Part shown: piece by piece, positions 6,952 to 15,393 of the stretch | Layout of the letters: each line of letters opens with the position of its first letter | Position numbering within the stretch: position 1 is the first letter of the stretch | NCBI GenBank assembly: GCA_002314055.1 | Contig: DCBP01000026.1 | Location: 1 to 32,122, forward strand | Length of the DNA: 32,122 nucleotides | Direction: 5' to 3' | Source: Prevotella sp. UBA1104 | Lineage (GTDB): Bacteria > Bacteroidota > Bacteroidia > Bacteroidales > Bacteroidaceae | Notes under the pieces: generated by a model | Seen by the model: only the letters and a program-made list of their open reading frames with translations | Databases searched by the model: none | Told to the model about the DNA's origin: nothing | Program-made: the position numbers and the translations under genes

Positions 6952-7306
6952 TAATTCTGTACATGATAAACTTGAAGAGATTAAAGAGTCTATTTTGCTG
7001 ATAACGGAATGGAGTGCTCATATTGATTCTGCAGATGCTTTCTTATTGTCGCCCACAAACTATATGGCTTTTAATGCTTGTGTGATGAGACTACAAGTGA
7101 TAGGAGAAGATGTTGGCAGACTTCTGAAAATTCCAGGGAATCCCTTGGAAGAATATAAAAATATTCCGTGGCAAGCTATATATGGAATGAGAAATCTAAT
7201 TTCTCATGAATATGCCAATATTGATGAAGTTATCGTCTTTGATACTATAAAAAATGGTTTGCCGGAACTATTGACAGTTGTAAATGAACTGTTGAAAAAA
7301 TTCTGA
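6944..7306 (+). CDS. DUF86/HepT-like HEPN ribonuclease toxin
   Basis: A 120-aa helical HEPN-domain protein of the DUF86 (HepT-like) type. RNLISHEY contains the RNase motif Rx4HxY exactly: Arg, four residues, His, one residue, Tyr. In characterised HepT proteins Arg and His form the RNA-cleaving site of the dimer and Tyr is the residue modified by MntA. The segment AFNACVMRLQVIGEDVGRL is also typical of DUF86. The start ATG at 6944 overlaps the MNT gene (stop at 6949-6951), so translation is coupled. It is probably a toxin restrained by the upstream MNT protein. Confidence 0.85.
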   Translation: MYNNSVHDKLEEIKESILLITEWSAHIDSADAFLLSPTNYMAFNACVMRLQVIGEDVGRLLKIPGNPLEEYKNIPWQAIYGMRNLISHEYANIDEVIVFDTIKNGLPELLTVVNELLKKF

Positions 7307-7335
7307 TGGCTTTCTTGATTATCCATAGCCTTTTA

Positions 7336-7367
7336 ATATGAAGTTCGGAATTTATTTGGTATTTTTG
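7336..7367 (+). repeat. 32-bp direct repeat, right copy, with hrpB -7 element
   Basis: Identical to 6587-6618. TATTTTTG at 7360-7367 matches the TAnnTTTG -7 consensus and lies 17 bp before the hrpB ATG at 7385. No good -33 TTG lies 19-21 bp upstream. This copy most likely represents the native hrpB promoter region, and the left copy its duplicate. Confidence 0.9.
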
Positions 7368-7384
7368 CAGACCACTTGGTCTTT

Positions 7385-9904
7385 ATGAATTCGAACATCA
7401 TGACATTTGACGAGATAATCAGAAAATATTCCTTTTTGCCTGCTGCTGATATCAGCGGCAAACTTAATGATACTCTTGAGGGTAACACTACGGTTGTAGT
7501 TACCGCACCGCCAGGAGCCGGAAAGTCTACACTCCTTCCACTTTCTGTAAATGCCGGAAGTAAGAGAAATGGTAAAATCCTTATGCTCGAACCACGACGT
7601 ATCGCCGCACGACAGATAGCATGCCGAATGGCAGAAATGATTGGCGAAGGAGTGGGGCAGACCGTAGGTTATAGGGTGAGATTCGAAAGTAGGGTATCTG
7701 TCCAGACCCGTATAGAGGTAATTACAGAGGGGATACTGACCCGTATGCTCGTTGCCGACCCTACTCTCGATGGAGTGGATACGGTAATCTTCGATGAGTT
7801 TCATGAGCGCAGCATAAATACAGATCTGTCTCTCGCTCTTTGCCGGTATTCACAACAGCTGTTGCGCGACGATCTGAAAATTGTGGTCATGTCGGCTACA
7901 ATTGATGCGTCGGCAATATGCAAAGCCATGAATGCTCCTTTGATAGAGTGCAGCGGGAGAATGTTCCCGGTGAGAGTGGAATATGCCGACGAGGCACAGA
8001 ACGGATTCGATGATCTGCTCACCGATTCTGCAAGAATTGTCGCTCGTGTCGTGTCGCGTGTTTTGCATGAGCAAGAGGGAGATATCCTCGTGTTCCTTCC
8101 GGGACAGGGAGAGATTCAGCGTTGCGTGGAATTACTTGGCGACTCGATGGAAGGAACAGTAGTATTCCCACTATACGGAAATCTCTCTCCTGAGCAACAG
8201 CACAGGGCAATAATGCCACTGCCGGACGGAAGGCGCAAGGTGGTAATTGCCTCTCCTATTGCCGAGACATCGCTTACTATCGAAGGAGTCAGAATTGTTG
8301 TCGACTCAGGATTATGCCGACACTTGGCTTTTGATGCTCGAAGCGGATTGAGTCATCTCGAAACGGTAGAAATCAGTCGTGATATGATGGTTCAGCGAAC
8401 GGGACGTGCCGGACGATTGGAAGACGGTGTGTGCTACAGACTTTGGCGACAGGTGGAGGAACACAAAATGGAAGACCAGCGACGCCCGGAGATTGAATAC
8501 ATTGACCTCGCTCCGCTTGCTCTCGAAGTTGCAGCCTTTGGCGAAAATGATATATGGCAGTTGCCGTGGCTCACTCCGCCGGATAAAGGCAGAGTGGCGC
8601 AGTCGTTAAAGCTGCTTCGTCTGCTTGGGGCTATCGGGGCTGACGGGAATATAACACCACTCGGAAAACAGATGGCTGCCATGCCTTGCCATCCCCGAAT
8701 TGCCAAGATGATATTGAGTTGTAGAACTCCAGAGCTGAAGAGTCTGGCATGCGACATTGCCGCTTTACTCGAAGAAAAAGACCCGATGGCGAATTCCGCC
8801 GATACGGATATCTCCATGCGTATATCTTCGTTGCGAGGAAGCAGGAAACGCCAATCGCTTGGCAAATGGAAACGTATTGCCTTGATAGCTCAAGAATACC
8901 GAAGGATGGTTAGAGTGGCTGAGGATAATACCGATGTTGTTCCGTCTTGCGTGGGTATTCTTGTGGCGAATGCCTATCCGGAGCGTGTTGCCATGGCTCT
9001 TGACGATGCTGGCAACTTCCGCTTGGCAAGTGGAGAAAATGTAAAGTTGGATTTGGCTGACTCCATGTCGGCATATCCCTGGATTGCCGTTGCTTCTTTG
9101 TATTCTCACGGTAAGTCTGGTAGGGTATTCCTCGCTGCTCCTGTAGAGAAAAGCGACTTGCCTGTTTATTCCTATGATAATGTGTCGTGGAACAGCAAGA
9201 TGGGTTGTGTCGTGGCACAGAGGGAAAAGCGTATGGGGTGTCTGGTTGTTGACAGTAATCCTATTGCGGATATCGACAGGAAGACTATTGTGGATGTGGT
9301 TTGCAATGCCGCAAAAAAAGACGGAACGGGCATGTTCGACTGGAATGATAATGTTTCCAGACTTCAGCTAAGAGTGATGAAAGTGGCAGAATGGCATCCG
9401 GAACTATCGTTGCCGGATCTATCCACTTCGCATATCCTTGAAACTGCCGACGAATGGCTTCCGTTTTATCTGGAGAATAATGGGAAGATTAGGCAAAATG
9501 TTGCAGAACTGAAAAAAATCAACATGTATGATGTTCTTTGGGCGATGATTCCGTATGATTTGCAGATGCAGATAGAACGCCTTGCTCCCACTCATATCGT
9601 GGTGCCTACGGGAAGCAGAATAAAGGTTGATTACAGACAGGGAGCGGCTGTTCCTGTATTGAGCGTCAGACTGCAGGAGTGCTTTGGTATGGAGAAGACT
9701 CCATGCGTGAATGACGGACGGCAACCATTGCTGATGGAATTGCTGTCGCCAGGATTTAAACCCGTACAACTCACTCAAGATTTGGAAAGCTTCTGGAATA
9801 CAACATATTTTGAAGTTCGGAAAGAATTAAAACGACGGTATCCTAAGCATTATTGGCCAGAGAATCCGCTTGAGGCAGAGGCTGTAAGAGGGGTGAAAAG
9901 GTAG
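7385..9904 (+). CDS. hrpB: ATP-dependent helicase HrpB (DEAH-like)
   Basis: A superfamily 2 helicase of 839 aa, usual for HrpB. Walker A is APPGAGKST (GAGKST at residues 44-49), motif II is DEFHER (D137), motif III is MSATID, followed by the helicase C domain with SPIAETSLTIEGVRIVVDSG and QRTGRAGR. The C-terminal HrpB-specific region ends in RYPKHYWPENPLEAEAVR. Its cellular role is poorly defined; related enzymes remodel RNA. An upstream TTG at 7376 would give three more residues, and ATG at 7400 is another possible start. I chose 7385 as the first ATG after the -7 element. It stands alone between the MNT-HEPN cassette and the metal ATPase gene. Confidence 0.9.
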   Translation: MNSNIMTFDEIIRKYSFLPAADISGKLNDTLEGNTTVVVTAPPGAGKSTLLPLSVNAGSKRNGKILMLEPRRIAARQIACRMAEMIGEGVGQTVGYRVRFESRVSVQTRIEVITEGILTRMLVADPTLDGVDTVIFDEFHERSINTDLSLALCRYSQQLLRDDLKIVVMSATIDASAICKAMNAPLIECSGRMFPVRVEYADEAQNGFDDLLTDSARIVARVVSRVLHEQEGDILVFLPGQGEIQRCVELLGDSMEGTVVFPLYGNLSPEQQHRAIMPLPDGRRKVVIASPIAETSLTIEGVRIVVDSGLCRHLAFDARSGLSHLETVEISRDMMVQRTGRAGRLEDGVCYRLWRQVEEHKMEDQRRPEIEYIDLAPLALEVAAFGENDIWQLPWLTPPDKGRVAQSLKLLRLLGAIGADGNITPLGKQMAAMPCHPRIAKMILSCRTPELKSLACDIAALLEEKDPMANSADTDISMRISSLRGSRKRQSLGKWKRIALIAQEYRRMVRVAEDNTDVVPSCVGILVANAYPERVAMALDDAGNFRLASGENVKLDLADSMSAYPWIAVASLYSHGKSGRVFLAAPVEKSDLPVYSYDNVSWNSKMGCVVAQREKRMGCLVVDSNPIADIDRKTIVDVVCNAAKKDGTGMFDWNDNVSRLQLRVMKVAEWHPELSLPDLSTSHILETADEWLPFYLENNGKIRQNVAELKKINMYDVLWAMIPYDLQMQIERLAPTHIVVPTGSRIKVDYRQGAAVPVLSVRLQECFGMEKTPCVNDGRQPLLMELLSPGFKPVQLTQDLESFWNTTYFEVRKELKRRYPKHYWPENPLEAEAVRGVKR

Positions 9905-9941
9905 TTTGCAACCCGATTGCAAAACTTTGTTCATAATTTTG
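9905..9941 (+). promoter_or_regulatory. Metal-ATPase promoter with palindromic operator candidate
   Basis: TTTGCAA (9905-9911) and TTGCAAA (9917-9923) form a perfect 7-bp inverted repeat with a 5-bp centre, starting directly after the hrpB stop codon. TAATTTTG at 9934-9941 is a -7 match. The -33 position is not clear: TTTG at 9905 is 25 bp away and TTG at 9917-9919 is 14 bp away, so activation or repression by a protein bound at the palindrome is plausible. Confidence 0.5.
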
Positions 9942-9967
9942 CGGCAGAAAACTAAAACATAAAATAT

Positions 9968-11851
9968 ATGGACAAGAAAAAACTATTGAGAATTATTCTC
10001 ACTGCCGTGTTGCTCGTTGCGGCTGTTGTGGTTGAAAAAACCATGGGACTTGAAGTCTGGCAACTGCTGATTGTATATCTCATACCTTTCCTGCTCATCA
10101 GCTATGATGTTATCGGAGAGGCAATAGAGGGGATTATGGAGGGGGAAGTCTTCGATGAGGACTTCCTTATGTGTGTTGCTACCATTGGAGCTTTGCTTAT
10201 TGGCTTCCTGCCTGGAGCCGAGACGGAATTTCCGGAGGCTGTGTTTGTTATGCTCTTCTTTCAGATTGGCGAACTGTTTGAGGATTACGCCGAAGACAAC
10301 AGTCGAAGGTCGATTTCGCATCTTATGGAGATTCGCCCTGATACGGCAAACGTGGTAAGAAACGGGGAGACAATTGTCGTTAAGCCGGAAGAGGTGAAGA
10401 TTGGCGAGACTGTAGTAGTGAAGCCCGGCGAGAAACTGCCTCTCGATGGAATTGTGGAGAGCGGCAAAACGAGTCTTGACACTATGGCGCTTACAGGAGA
10501 GACAATGCCACGTGATGTACTTGAAGGCGATAAGGTTGTGTCGGGCTGCGTAAACTTGTCGGGAGTGATAAAAGTCAGGGTAGAGAAAACTTATGGCGAG
10601 TCTACCGTAAGCAAGATTCTTGATCTCGTGGAGAATGCAAATGAAAACAAGTCGAAGAGCGAGACCTTTATAGCCAAGTTCGCACATGTATATACCCCAA
10701 TCGTCGTTTATGTAGCTTTGCTGCTTGCTTTCTTGCCTCCGTTCTTTTACGGCAGTTATATGGCAGCCTTGCCAGTATGGTTGGGTAGGGCTCTCACCTT
10801 CCTCGTGGTGTCATGCCCCTGTGCTCTTGTTATTTCCGTGCCGCTAACCTTCTTTGCCGGTATTGGCGGAGCCTCAAAGCGTGGTATTCTAATAAAAGGT
10901 TCAAACTATATGGATGCGTTGGCAAAAACCGGAGTTGTGGTGTTTGACAAGACCGGAACCTTGACGAAGGGCAAATTCGAGGTTGAGGCTATCCATCCCA
11001 ATGATTTTAACGACAACGAACTCTTGCATCTTGCTGCCCATGTGGAGAGATTCTCCACGCATCCTATTGCGATGTCGCTGAAAGAGGCTTTTGGCAATGA
11101 GGATGATGGCTGTAATGTGGAGGATGTAGAAGAAATTGCCGGAAAAGGAGTTAAAGCTCATGTCAACGGAAGAGAAGTGTTTGTAGGCAACGGTAAACTG
11201 ATGGACAGTATTGGTGTGGAGTGGCATCAGTGTCATAAGGTGGGCACTATCGTTCATGTGGCTGTCGATGGTGTATATGCCGGACATATCGTAGTGTCGG
11301 ATGTTGTAAAGGCTGATGCCAGGGAGGCTATTGACGGTCTCAGGAATTGTGGCATAAAGAAAACGGTTATTCTTACAGGCGACAGGAATGAAGTAGGCGA
11401 GTATGTGGCTAAAGAACTTGGAGTGGACGAGTGTCATGCCGAGCTGTTGCCTGCCGATAAGGTAGACAAGATGGAGGAAATTCTGAATAGCGAGAATAAA
11501 AAAAGTAATGTCGCTTTTGTTGGCGACGGCATTAACGACGCTCCTGTATTGGCACGCGCTGATGTAGGTATTGCAATGGGTGCCTTGGGATCAGATGCCG
11601 CAATCGAAGCTGCCGATGTTGTGTTGATGGACGACAAACCTTCTAAAATAGCGTTGGCAATAAGAATAGCACGCAACACTATCGGTATTGCGAGGCAGAA
11701 TGTGGCATTTGCCATTTCCGTAAAACTTGCGGTTCTCATACTTGCCGCTTTTGGCTTGGCAACAATGTGGATGGCAGTTTTTGCAGATGTAGGTGTTACG
11801 GTTATCGCCGTGCTTAATGCCATGAGGGCTTTAAACACGGCGAAAGCTTGA
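9968..11851 (+). CDS. Heavy-metal P1B-type ATPase (zinc/cadmium type)
   Basis: A 627-aa inner-membrane pump that uses ATP to export metal ions. The metal-binding CPC motif (VVSCPCALVISVP, first Cys at about residue 283) marks a P1B ATPase. The phosphorylated Asp is D327 in DKTGTLTKG, the actuator has LTGETMP, the N-domain has the HP dipeptide (FSTHPIAMS) and the hinge has GDGINDAP near 519. CPC with the C-terminal membrane region suggests Zn/Cd/Pb rather than copper. No N-terminal HMA domain is present; the protein opens directly with membrane helices. It is convergent with a Fur-family regulator gene and has its own promoter region with a palindrome, so metal-responsive control is likely. 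Confidence 0.88.
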   Translation: MDKKKLLRIILTAVLLVAAVVVEKTMGLEVWQLLIVYLIPFLLISYDVIGEAIEGIMEGEVFDEDFLMCVATIGALLIGFLPGAETEFPEAVFVMLFFQIGELFEDYAEDNSRRSISHLMEIRPDTANVVRNGETIVVKPEEVKIGETVVVKPGEKLPLDGIVESGKTSLDTMALTGETMPRDVLEGDKVVSGCVNLSGVIKVRVEKTYGESTVSKILDLVENANENKSKSETFIAKFAHVYTPIVVYVALLLAFLPPFFYGSYMAALPVWLGRALTFLVVSCPCALVISVPLTFFAGIGGASKRGILIKGSNYMDALAKTGVVVFDKTGTLTKGKFEVEAIHPNDFNDNELLHLAAHVERFSTHPIAMSLKEAFGNEDDGCNVEDVEEIAGKGVKAHVNGREVFVGNGKLMDSIGVEWHQCHKVGTIVHVAVDGVYAGHIVVSDVVKADAREAIDGLRNCGIKKTVILTGDRNEVGEYVAKELGVDECHAELLPADKVDKMEEILNSENKKSNVAFVGDGINDAPVLARADVGIAMGALGSDAAIEAADVVLMDDKPSKIALAIRIARNTIGIARQNVAFAISVKLAVLILAAFGLATMWMAVFADVGVTVIAVLNAMRALNTAKA

Positions 11852-11858
11852 TGATTTT

Positions 11859-11891
11859 CTCTTTCTTAGCCTGATGGCTTGAGAGTTTTTT
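11859..11891 (+). terminator. Probable terminator after the metal ATPase
   Basis: AGCC (11868-11871), TGAT and GGCT (11876-11879) form an inner stem; CTCT (11859-11862) and AGAG (11882-11885) can extend it across an internal loop. Six T follow at 11886-11891. It lies 8 bp after the stop and between two convergent genes. The stem is weak. Confidence 0.45.
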
Positions 11892-11930
11892 ATAAAAAGG
11901 TATGTTTGCCCTTTATGTCGAAATGAGAAT

Positions 11931-12365
11931 CTACAAATGATGGTTCTTCTTTCTACATTCAGGGCATTCTCCTTTTACGACAAACGATAGCGAGTGGGCA
12001 TGGAAGCCTTCCGGCAATTTCAAGTCGTGGATATGTATATCCTCCAGACAGAACGACTTTTGGCATGATTCGCAATAGAAATGCACATGACTGTCTTTCA
12101 TGTTGCATGCTCCGTCGCTAAGGCATAGTTCATAGTTGAGTATTCCGCGTCCGTCTTCAAACGAATGTACCACGTCGTGCTCGTGAAACAGAGTGAGTAC
12201 CCTGAAAATACTCGACTTGTCCATCGAGAGTTGCAATGCCTCTATGTCGGATAGACTTACCGGGTGGTCGAGTCCTGCCAGCGTCTTGTATACAAGAATG
12301 CGGTTGGCGGTAGGCTTCACCCCTTTATGCTGCAGTCTTTCCTCTATTTCTTCTATATTTGTCAT
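11931..12365 (-). CDS. Fur-family metalloregulator (Fur/Zur-like)
   Basis: A 144-aa Fur-family repressor. The N-terminal winged helix has KPTANRILVYKTLAGLDHPVSLSDIE and SSIFRVLTLFHEHDVV. The C-terminal dimerisation domain has HVHFYCESCQKSFC and a terminal CPEC, giving two CxxC pairs for structural zinc, plus His residues (HIHDL, GFHAHS) for the sensing site. Whether it senses zinc, iron or peroxide cannot be told from sequence; the neighbouring zinc/cadmium-type ATPase makes a Zur-like role attractive. It is the last gene of a minus-strand cluster, 53 bp after the cyclophilin gene. A 16-bp palindrome sits in that gap. Confidence 0.85.
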   Translation of the reverse strand: MTNIEEIEERLQHKGVKPTANRILVYKTLAGLDHPVSLSDIEALQLSMDKSSIFRVLTLFHEHDVVHSFEDGRGILNYELCLSDGACNMKDSHVHFYCESCQKSFCLEDIHIHDLKLPEGFHAHSLSFVVKGECPECRKKNHHL

Positions 12366-12410
12366 CTTGTATCAAAAAGAAATCTTAGATACTCGGTCTT
12401 GGATTTTATA

Positions 12411-12426
12411 AAGAATAATTATTCTT
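12411..12426. promoter_or_regulatory. 16-bp perfect palindrome upstream of fur
   Basis: AAGAATAATTATTCTT is a perfect 8+8 palindrome that overlaps the last codons and stop (12419-12421) of the cyclophilin gene and lies about 45 bp upstream of the fur start. AT-rich palindromes of this size resemble Fur-family boxes, so autoregulation is possible. The alternative is chance, since the coding repeat GAA GAA TAA contributes half of it. Confidence 0.4.
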
Positions 12427-13165
12427 CTACGACTTCTACTTCCATGCTTATGTCCTCCTTAGGACGGTCGCCACGCAGAGTTTCGCAGTTTTGTATCTTC
12501 TCAACAACGTCAAGTCCTTCTTCCACCTCGCCGAACACGGTATATTGATTGTCGAGGAACGGCGTTCCGCCAATTGTGGTATACGTCTCCCGCTGTTCGT
12601 CGGTAAACGTAGGCTTGCCTTTTTCCATGCTTATAGCTTTTGTCTCGGCAATGAGTTCGTCTTGTAGCTCTTGAAGTCCGGCGCGGTCGCGGTTGCGTCT
12701 CAGATCCATAATCTTGTCATGGTTCTCTTTTGCAAGTTGGTTGAAGATAGCCTGTTCCTGTTGCATTTCCAATTGCTTCTCCATTTGCTTCAGCTCTGCC
12801 GGCTTGTAAGTCTTTCCCCAAACAATATAAAACTGGCTTCCGCTGCTCTCTCTATTAGGGTTAACCTCGTCTCCAAGACGTGCAGCACTCAAAGCTCCGC
12901 GCTTGTGGAAGAGTTTCGGGTAAACGAATTCAGCCGGTATCGTATAGTCCGGTCCGCCGGTTCCGAGCATCTTGCCTTTAGGTGCTCCTTTACTGTCGGG
13001 GTCTCCTCCCTGAATCATGAAGTCTTTGATGACACGATGGAACAGCGTTCCGTCGAAATATCCCTCTTTGGCAAGTTTTATGAAGTTGTCGCGATGTTTG
13101 GGAGTCTCATCGTAGAGGCGAACAAGGATGTCACCCTCAGTTGTCTTGATTCTTACTTTTGTCAT
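12419..13165 (-). CDS. Cyclophilin-type peptidyl-prolyl cis-trans isomerase
   Basis: A 248-aa cyclophilin that isomerises X-Pro bonds. Core motifs are FHRVIKDFMIQGGDP (catalytic Arg and the Phe/Met/Gln set), SSGSQFYIV and YTVFGEVEEGLDVV. Between QFYIV and the final strands there is an insertion of roughly 80-90 residues (about residues 120-200), rich in Gln, Glu, Lys and Arg and predicted helical or coiled coil. A minimal bacterial cyclophilin is about 160-190 aa. No signal peptide is visible, so it is probably cytoplasmic. It lies 68 bp after lpxB on the same strand and before fur. Confidence 0.88.
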   Translation of the reverse strand: MTKVRIKTTEGDILVRLYDETPKHRDNFIKLAKEGYFDGTLFHRVIKDFMIQGGDPDSKGAPKGKMLGTGGPDYTIPAEFVYPKLFHKRGALSAARLGDEVNPNRESSGSQFYIVWGKTYKPAELKQMEKQLEMQQEQAIFNQLAKENHDKIMDLRRNRDRAGLQELQDELIAETKAISMEKGKPTFTDEQRETYTTIGGTPFLDNQYTVFGEVEEGLDVVEKIQNCETLRGDRPKEDISMEVEVVEE

Positions 13166-13233
13166 TATCTTGTTTTTTCTTTGTTTTTATAAAATTGTTT
13201 TTTCTTTATCTACCTTTGGTTGGTATAGCCTTA

Positions 13234-14403
13234 TTAGATGGTTTCCTTTTCAGCCTTCCCTTTACCGCTTTTCAGCTTTTCAATCATAATGTCAGCAGCA
13301 TTTTCTGCGGCACGTTTCTCACCAAGAGTGTTGTGGATTTCGGCATAACCTTTAAGCATGTCTTCCCTTGCCTTGCCCTCATTGGTTATCTTTTCGAGTT
13401 CATTTTTGATATTTTCCGTACTGAAAGAGTCGGCAACGAGTTCGGTAACTACCGTGCGATTAGCTATCAGATTCACGAGCGATATATATTTCACCTTCAG
13501 AAGATGACGCTTCAGGAAAGCGATGACCTTAGGAATAGGAGTCTTGTAGCAAACCACCTGCGGCACGTTGAAAAGTGCTGTTTCAAGGGTTGCCGTACCG
13601 CTTGTTACCGCTGCAGCACGAGCTTGCCGGAGTAATGCGTAAGTCTCTCCGCTAACGAGCTTTGCCTTTCCGTTGAGATACTGGTCGTATATACTTTTGT
13701 CAATTCCCGGTGCACCGGCAACGACAATTTGGTATTTTTCCTTAGCCACCGCTGTCGCCGCCTGTAGCATATATGGCAAGTTGTCTTTGATTTCCTGTTT
13801 CCTGCTTCCTGCGAGTAGGGCTATTATAGGCTTGTTCTCAAGTCCGAGTCTGTTGCAGAACTCTTCGGGACTTTCTCTGTAGTCCGCTTTGAATTCTGCC
13901 ACTTCATCAGCAGTAGGGTTGCCTACATAGTGTATAGGATAGTGGTGCTTCTTTTCGAAAAAGTCTATCTCAAATGGAAGGATGGAGAACAGTTCGTCAA
14001 CATCTCTTTTTATATTCTTTATCCTATATTCCTTCCATGCCCATATCTTAGGAGAAATATAATAATATACAGGGATATTGGTATTGGCGTGAATATATTT
14101 GGCGATGCTCAGGTTAAATCCCGGATAGTCGATAAGTATCAGTACGTCAGGCTGATACTCCGCAATATCTTTCTTGCATATAGCCATATTACGGAATATC
14201 GTGCGCAGATGCATAAGTACGGGTATGAACCCCATATAAGCAAGTTCGCGGTAGTGCTTGACGCGTGTTCCTCCGACGGCAGACATGAGGTCTCCACCGA
14301 AGAAACGGAACTGTGCCTCCGCGTCTTTGTCTTTCAGAGCCTGCATAAGATGCGAGGCATGAAGGTCTCCACTTGCTTCACCGGCAATAAGATAGTATTT
14401 CAT
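13234..14403 (-). CDS. lpxB: Lipid-A-disaccharide synthase
   Basis: A 389-aa GT19 glycosyltransferase, usual length. It condenses UDP-2,3-diacylglucosamine with lipid X to form lipid A disaccharide on the inner face of the inner membrane. Signatures include YLIAGEASGDLHASHL at the N-terminus, LILIDYPGFNL, YYISPKIWAWKEYRI, LLAGSRKQEI and AAVTSGTATLETALF. It follows surE on the minus strand after a 69-bp spacer of simple repeats, the usual Bacteroidales neighbourhood as far as I know it. The C-terminus is Lys-rich (KLKSGKGKAEKETI). Confidence 0.93.
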   Translation of the reverse strand: MKYYLIAGEASGDLHASHLMQALKDKDAEAQFRFFGGDLMSAVGGTRVKHYRELAYMGFIPVLMHLRTIFRNMAICKKDIAEYQPDVLILIDYPGFNLSIAKYIHANTNIPVYYYISPKIWAWKEYRIKNIKRDVDELFSILPFEIDFFEKKHHYPIHYVGNPTADEVAEFKADYRESPEEFCNRLGLENKPIIALLAGSRKQEIKDNLPYMLQAATAVAKEKYQIVVAGAPGIDKSIYDQYLNGKAKLVSGETYALLRQARAAAVTSGTATLETALFNVPQVVCYKTPIPKVIAFLKRHLLKVKYISLVNLIANRTVVTELVADSFSTENIKNELEKITNEGKAREDMLKGYAEIHNTLGEKRAAENAADIMIEKLKSGKGKAEKETI

Positions 14404-14422
14404 TTTACTCTTCCACCATTTT

Positions 14423-14477
14423 AGTTTTTCAATCTTTCAATCTTTCAACGTTTTTCAATCTTTCAACGTTTTTCAAA
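14423..14477. repeat. Short tandem repeats of TTTCAATC / TTTCAACG
   Basis: The spacer between surE and lpxB reads as repeated TTTCAAT and TTTCAACG blocks separated by T runs, with an 18-bp higher-order unit (CTTTCAACGTTTTTCAAT) seen nearly twice. The array overlaps the surE stop codon (14473-14475). On the minus-strand mRNA it would be a run of GATTGAAA-like units. Confidence 0.8.
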
Positions 14478-15240
14478 TCCCCCATTCCCTAATCTTGTCC
14501 ATAGCCTGATAAGCGGTAATGTCTATAGTTGTAGGAGTAATAGCCACATATCCGTTAGCGAGCGCCCATTCGTCGGTATCCTCGGCATCAGGTTCAGTAT
14601 CGCGGAATTCGCCAACCATCCAATAGTTGTCGTATCCTCTTGGATGACGCTGCTTTACGACCTCGTTTTCCCAGATGCCGTTACACATTCTGCAAACCTT
14701 TACTCCGCGGAACTCCTTGATATTGGGGAAGTTGACATTCAGACAAACATTCTTTGGCAGACCTTCTTCAAGAACCCTTCCGGTGATAATCTTTATAATT
14801 CGCGACGTGGCACTGAAGTCAGCATCGGCATCATAGTTGCATAGAGAGAAAGCAATCGACGGAACACCTTTCATGCATCCCTCCCGAGCTACTCCCATAG
14901 TACCGCTGTAATGGGTGTTTACAGAAGCGTTGTCGCCGTGGTTTATTCCGCTGAGAACCAAGTCCGGACGCCTGTCGCATAGCTGACTGAAAGCCATCTT
15001 TGTGCAGTCTACCGGTGTGCCATTGCAAGCCCAAACCTGCAGATGTTCCTCTTTACGCTTCAGAGAAAGCCGTAATGGCATTTCCGATGAGAATGCACAA
15101 GAGTATCCGGAACGTGCCGATTCGGGGGCGCATACGATAACATCGCCGAATCCTCGAACATATTCAATCAAGCTTGTTATGCCTTTTGCTTCATACCCGT
15201 CATCGTTGGAAATCAGTATTAAAGGTCTTTTATTTTTCAT
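14473..15240 (-). CDS. surE: 5'/3'-nucleotidase SurE
   Basis: A 255-aa metal-dependent phosphatase of usual length. The metal-binding ISNDDGYEAKGI is at residues 9-20, SGINHGDNAS supplies further ligands, and YSGTMGVAREG and TTIDITAY are family motifs. It removes phosphate from nucleoside monophosphates and is associated with stationary-phase survival. It is the first gene of the minus-strand cluster and divergent from parA. On the minus strand a TACTTTTG (15262-15269) matches the -7 consensus, giving a leader of about 15 nt, although no clear -33 TTG is visible. Confidence 0.93.
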   Translation of the reverse strand: MKNKRPLILISNDDGYEAKGITSLIEYVRGFGDVIVCAPESARSGYSCAFSSEMPLRLSLKRKEEHLQVWACNGTPVDCTKMAFSQLCDRRPDLVLSGINHGDNASVNTHYSGTMGVAREGCMKGVPSIAFSLCNYDADADFSATSRIIKIITGRVLEEGLPKNVCLNVNFPNIKEFRGVKVCRMCNGIWENEVVKQRHPRGYDNYWMVGEFRDTEPDAEDTDEWALANGYVAITPTTIDITAYQAMDKIREWGI

Positions 15241-15261
15241 AAATTAAAATTCTTTTGCTTG

Positions 15262-15319
15262 CAAAAGTACGAAAAAAGGTTTAAATCCGCCGATTATCAC
15301 ATAATAATATGTATCTTTG
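15262..15319. promoter_or_regulatory. Divergent surE/parA promoter region
   Basis: On the minus strand TACTTTTG (15262-15269) faces surE; on the plus strand TATCTTTG (15312-15319) faces parA, whose ATG is 75 bp downstream. Both match TAnnTTTG. Convincing -33 TTG elements at 19-21 bp were not seen for either. Confidence 0.5.
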
Positions 15320-15393
15320 CAGTCATAAATAGCATGAAATGACAGTTTCCTTAGGCTGCATTACCTTATTATTGCAATAATTGAAAGAATAAA

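Noticed and set aside
9810..9822. GAAGTTCGGAA in hrpB as a third copy of the 32-bp repeat
   Set aside because: Only 11 bp match and they encode the conserved HrpB C-terminal region (FEVRKELK), so the match is likely chance.
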